DNA from: Pseudomonadota bacterium
GTDB taxonomy: Bacteria > Myxococcota > Myxococcia > Myxococcales > Vulgatibacteraceae
Reading direction: 5' to 3'
Assembly: GCA_023436385.1 (NCBI GenBank)
Contig: JAEZJH010000196.1
Location: 1-7,592, forward strand
DNA length: 7,592 nucleotides
The notes beneath the pieces are model-generated. The model ran no database searches. It was given only the letters and a program-made list of their open reading frames with translations, and was not told where the DNA came from. Positions 5,780-7,592 of this stretch are shown in pieces; position 1 is the first letter of the stretch, and the number at the start of each line of letters is the position of its first letter. A program made the translations under genes and the position numbers.

Positions 5780-7033
5780 ATGGCCACGCAGCACGATCGT
5801 TCCCTCGCCGAGGTCGATCCGGACATCCGCCGGTTGATCGAGGTCGAGACCTCCCGCCAGGCCGAGGGCCTGGAGCTGATCGCTTCCGAGAACTTCGTCT
5901 CCCGGGCCGTGATGGAGGCGCTCGGCAGCACCCTCACCAACAAGTACGCCGAGGGTTACCCGGGCAAGCGCTACTACGGCGGTTGCGAGATCGTCGACCA
6001 GGTGGAGACGCTGGCGATCGAGCGGGCCAAGGCGCTGTTTGGCGCCGAGGCGGCCAACGTCCAGCCGCACTCCGGGTCGCAGGCCAACATGGCCGCCTAC
6101 TTCGCCCTGGCGAAGCCCGGCGACACCGTGCTCGCCCTCGATCTCAACTCGGGCGGCCACCTCACCCACGGCTCCCGGGTCAACTTCTCGGGCAAGCTCT
6201 TCAACATCATCCCCTACGGCCTCACCGCCGACGAGACCCTCGACTACGACCTGGTCGACCGCCTCGCCGCCGAGCACAAGCCGAAGGTGATCGTGGTGGG
6301 CGCCTCCGCGTACCCGCGGATCATCGACTTCGCTCGGTTCCGCAAGGCCGCCGACTCCTGCGGCGCGGCGATGATGGTCGACATGGCCCACATCGCCGGC
6401 CTGGTGGCCGCGGGCCTGCACCCGTCGCCGGTGCCGATGGCCGACGTGGTCACCACCACCACCCACAAGACGCTCCGCGGCCCCCGCGGCGGCATGATCG
6501 TCGCCAAGGAAGCCCACGGGAAGACGATCAACTCCCAGATCTTCCCCGGCATCCAGGGCGGCCCGCTGATGCACGTGATCGCCGCCAAGGCGGTGGCCCT
6601 CCTCGAGGCCTCCTCCCCGGCGTTCCGGGAGTACCAGCAGCGGATCCTCGCCAACGCCCAGGCGCTGGCCAAGGGCCTGGTGGACAACGGCCTCCGCCTC
6701 GTCTCCGGCGGCACCGACAACCACCTGATGCTGGTCGACCTCCGGCCGAAGAAGGTCACCGGCAAGGTCGCCGAGGAGGCCCTCGGCAAGGCGGGGATCA
6801 CCGTCAACAAGAACATGATCCCCAACGACCCCGAGAAGCCGATGGTCACCAGCGGGGTGCGCGTCGGCACCCCGGCGGTCACCACCCGCGGCATGGGTCC
6901 GGCGGAGATGGCGGAGGTCGCCACGCTCTTCGTCGAGGCGATCGGGAACGCGAACGACGACGCCGCCCTCGCGCGGATCAAGGGCAAGGTGCACGCCCTG
7001 GCGAAGCGCTTCCCGCTGTACGGCCTGCCGTGA
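5780..7033 (+). CDS. glyA: Serine hydroxymethyltransferase
   Basis: A 417-residue pyridoxal-phosphate enzyme of fold type I that converts serine and tetrahydrofolate to glycine and 5,10-methylene-tetrahydrofolate, the main source of one-carbon units for thymidylate, purines and methionine. The PLP lysine is Lys230 in VVTTTTHKTLRGPRGG (223-238). Asp201 and His204 of DMAHIAG contact the cofactor, the KYAEGYPGKRYYGG signature is at 55-68, and Arg361 in TSGVRVGTPAVTTRG binds the substrate carboxylate. The ATG at 5780 follows AGGAG at 5767-5771 with eight bases of spacing. The spacer to rpiB is 25 bases and too short for a glycine or folate-type riboswitch, so it is probably transcribed from upstream. 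Its stop overlaps the nrdR start. Length and motifs are normal. Confidence 0.98.
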   Translation: MATQHDRSLAEVDPDIRRLIEVETSRQAEGLELIASENFVSRAVMEALGSTLTNKYAEGYPGKRYYGGCEIVDQVETLAIERAKALFGAEAANVQPHSGSQANMAAYFALAKPGDTVLALDLNSGGHLTHGSRVNFSGKLFNIIPYGLTADETLDYDLVDRLAAEHKPKVIVVGASAYPRIIDFARFRKAADSCGAAMMVDMAHIAGLVAAGLHPSPVPMADVVTTTTHKTLRGPRGGMIVAKEAHGKTINSQIFPGIQGGPLMHVIAAKAVALLEASSPAFREYQQRILANAQALAKGLVDNGLRLVSGGTDNHLMLVDLRPKKVTGKVAEEALGKAGITVNKNMIPNDPEKPMVTSGVRVGTPAVTTRGMGPAEMAEVATLFVEAIGNANDDAALARIKGKVHALAKRFPLYGLP

Positions 7034-7509
7034 AGTGTCCCTTCTGCGGAGAGCTGGAAGACCGGGTGATCGATAGCCGGCTCTCCCAGGAGGGCGCCGT
7101 CATTCGCCGCCGGCGCGAGTGCGTCGGCTGCGAGCGCAGGTACACCACCTACGAGCGGATCGAGGAGACCCTCCCGCTGGTGGTGAAGAAGGACGGCCGG
7201 CGGGAACCCTTCGATCGGTTGAAGGTCCTCGCCGGCCTGCAACGGGCCTGCGAAAAGCGGCCCGTCTCCTCCGAGGCGCTCGAGGCCGTGGTCTCCGGCA
7301 TCGAGCGCCGGCTCCAGGAGTCCGGGGAGAAGGAGGTCGCCTCGGCCGCGATCGGCGAGCAGGCGATGGCGCACCTCCAGGGGCTCGACGAGGTGGCCTA
7401 CGTGCGCTTCGCCTCCGTCTACCGCGAGTTCCGCGACCTGGGCGAATTCATGTCGGAGCTGAAGGACCTCCTCGCCGAGCGGACCGGCACGGCCGCGAAG
7501 AAGGCCTGA
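7030..7509 (+). CDS. nrdR: Transcriptional repressor NrdR
   Basis: A 159-residue regulator that senses ATP/dATP and represses ribonucleotide reductase genes by binding NrdR boxes. The N-terminal zinc ribbon has Cys3, Cys6, Cys31 and Cys34 (CPFC and CVGC) with DSR at 15-17 and the IRRRREC DNA-binding stretch at 25-31. RRYTTYE (36-42) follows, then the ATP-cone domain from about 49 to 139, starting LPLVVKKDGRREPF. The start is GTG at 7030, overlapping the glyA stop in the four bases GTGA; this gives the invariant MKCPFC beginning. There is no clear Shine-Dalgarno, so translation probably re-initiates from glyA. No NrdR box was recognised in this window, so its targets lie elsewhere. Coupling to glyA makes sense because both affect dNTP supply. 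Confidence 0.97.
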   Translation: MKCPFCGELEDRVIDSRLSQEGAVIRRRRECVGCERRYTTYERIEETLPLVVKKDGRREPFDRLKVLAGLQRACEKRPVSSEALEAVVSGIERRLQESGEKEVASAAIGEQAMAHLQGLDEVAYVRFASVYREFRDLGEFMSELKDLLAERTGTAAKKA

Positions 7510-7511
7510 CC

Positions 7512-7592
7512 GTGAGCTCCCGCCCCACGCGCCCCGCCGGGCCGCGCGCTCCCGCGCGGCGACGGACCGCGACCTCCGCCGCACCGCCGCCC
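7512..7592 (+). CDS. Possible N-terminus of a downstream gene (partial, unrecognised)
   Basis: A GTG at 7512, two bases after the nrdR stop, opens a frame of 27 codons that runs off the right edge. GAAGAAGG at 7497-7504 could serve as Shine-Dalgarno with seven bases of spacing. The visible residues are rich in Arg, Pro, Ala and Ser and match no family. In related genomes ribD (riboflavin biosynthesis deaminase/reductase) often follows nrdR, but the conserved RibD beginning is not visible here. The stretch may be a disordered extension, or the true start may lie beyond the window. The 8-bp hairpin at 7541-7560 argues mildly that this is non-coding. Confidence 0.25.
   Translation, partial: MSSRPTRPAGPRAPARRRTATSAAPPP
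7541..7560 (+). terminator. GC-rich hairpin after nrdR
   Basis: GCCGCGCG (7541-7548) pairs perfectly with CGCGCGGC (7553-7560) around a CTCC loop, 31 bases after the nrdR stop. No T-run follows. It could mark the end of the glyA-nrdR transcript, or be an accident of GC-rich coding sequence if the next gene begins at 7512. Confidence 0.3.

Noticed and set aside
5348..6994. A 548-codon open frame on the - strand across rpiB and glyA
   Set aside because: It is antisense to two genes with complete catalytic motifs. Its translation is low-complexity Gly/Val/Asp/His/Arg sequence, typical of reverse-strand frames in GC-rich coding DNA.
5983..7029. Apparent large N-terminal extension of nrdR inside glyA
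   Set aside because: Out-of-phase reading of glyA. The invariant NrdR beginning MKCPFC starts at the GTG at 7030.
6244..7584. A 446-codon open frame on the - strand across nrdR and glyA
   Set aside because: Antisense shadow of two clear genes, with no family signature.

Overview
The window is a GC-rich bacterial housekeeping locus, roughly 70% G+C judged by eye, with third codon positions almost always G or C. All genes lie on the + strand in the order yceD (3' end only) - rpmF - plsX - fabD - fabG - acpP - fabF - rpiB - glyA - nrdR, followed by a possible further reading frame cut by the right edge. The fatty-acid cluster running straight into rpiB-glyA-nrdR, together with the base composition, suggests a member of the Myxococcota or another former deltaproteobacterium. 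This is inferred from gene order and protein style; no database search was possible.

Left part (1-1508): the Cys-rich end of the DUF177/YceD protein, ribosomal protein L32 (rpmF, GTG start) and PlsX, the acyl-ACP:phosphate acyltransferase that links fatty-acid synthesis to phospholipid synthesis. A promoter-like pair (TTGATC, 17 bases, TAGAAG) precedes rpmF. A stable C(UCCG)G-capped hairpin sits between rpmF and plsX.

Middle part (1509-5303): a 286-base non-coding gap where related clusters often carry fabH, then fabD and fabG (2 bases apart), acpP and fabF. These supply malonyl-ACP (FabD), the carrier (AcpP), condensation (FabF) and the first reduction (FabG). No fabH, fabZ or fabI is present, so initiation, dehydration and enoyl reduction must be encoded elsewhere. 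The acpP-fabF spacer (220 bases) holds four clear stem-loops. It also holds a pyrimidine tract exactly complementary to the fabF Shine-Dalgarno sequence.

Right part (5304-7592): rpiB (pentose-phosphate isomerase), glyA (serine hydroxymethyltransferase) and nrdR (repressor of ribonucleotide reductase genes). They are tightly packed, and the nrdR GTG start overlaps the glyA stop. The last 80 bases hold a GC-rich hairpin and an open frame that might be the start of a ribD-like gene, but nothing diagnostic is visible.

No mobile element, CRISPR array, RNA gene, defence system or unknown protein family was found. The points worth a second look are the non-coding spacers, mainly the acpP-fabF leader and the missing fabH, not a new protein system.
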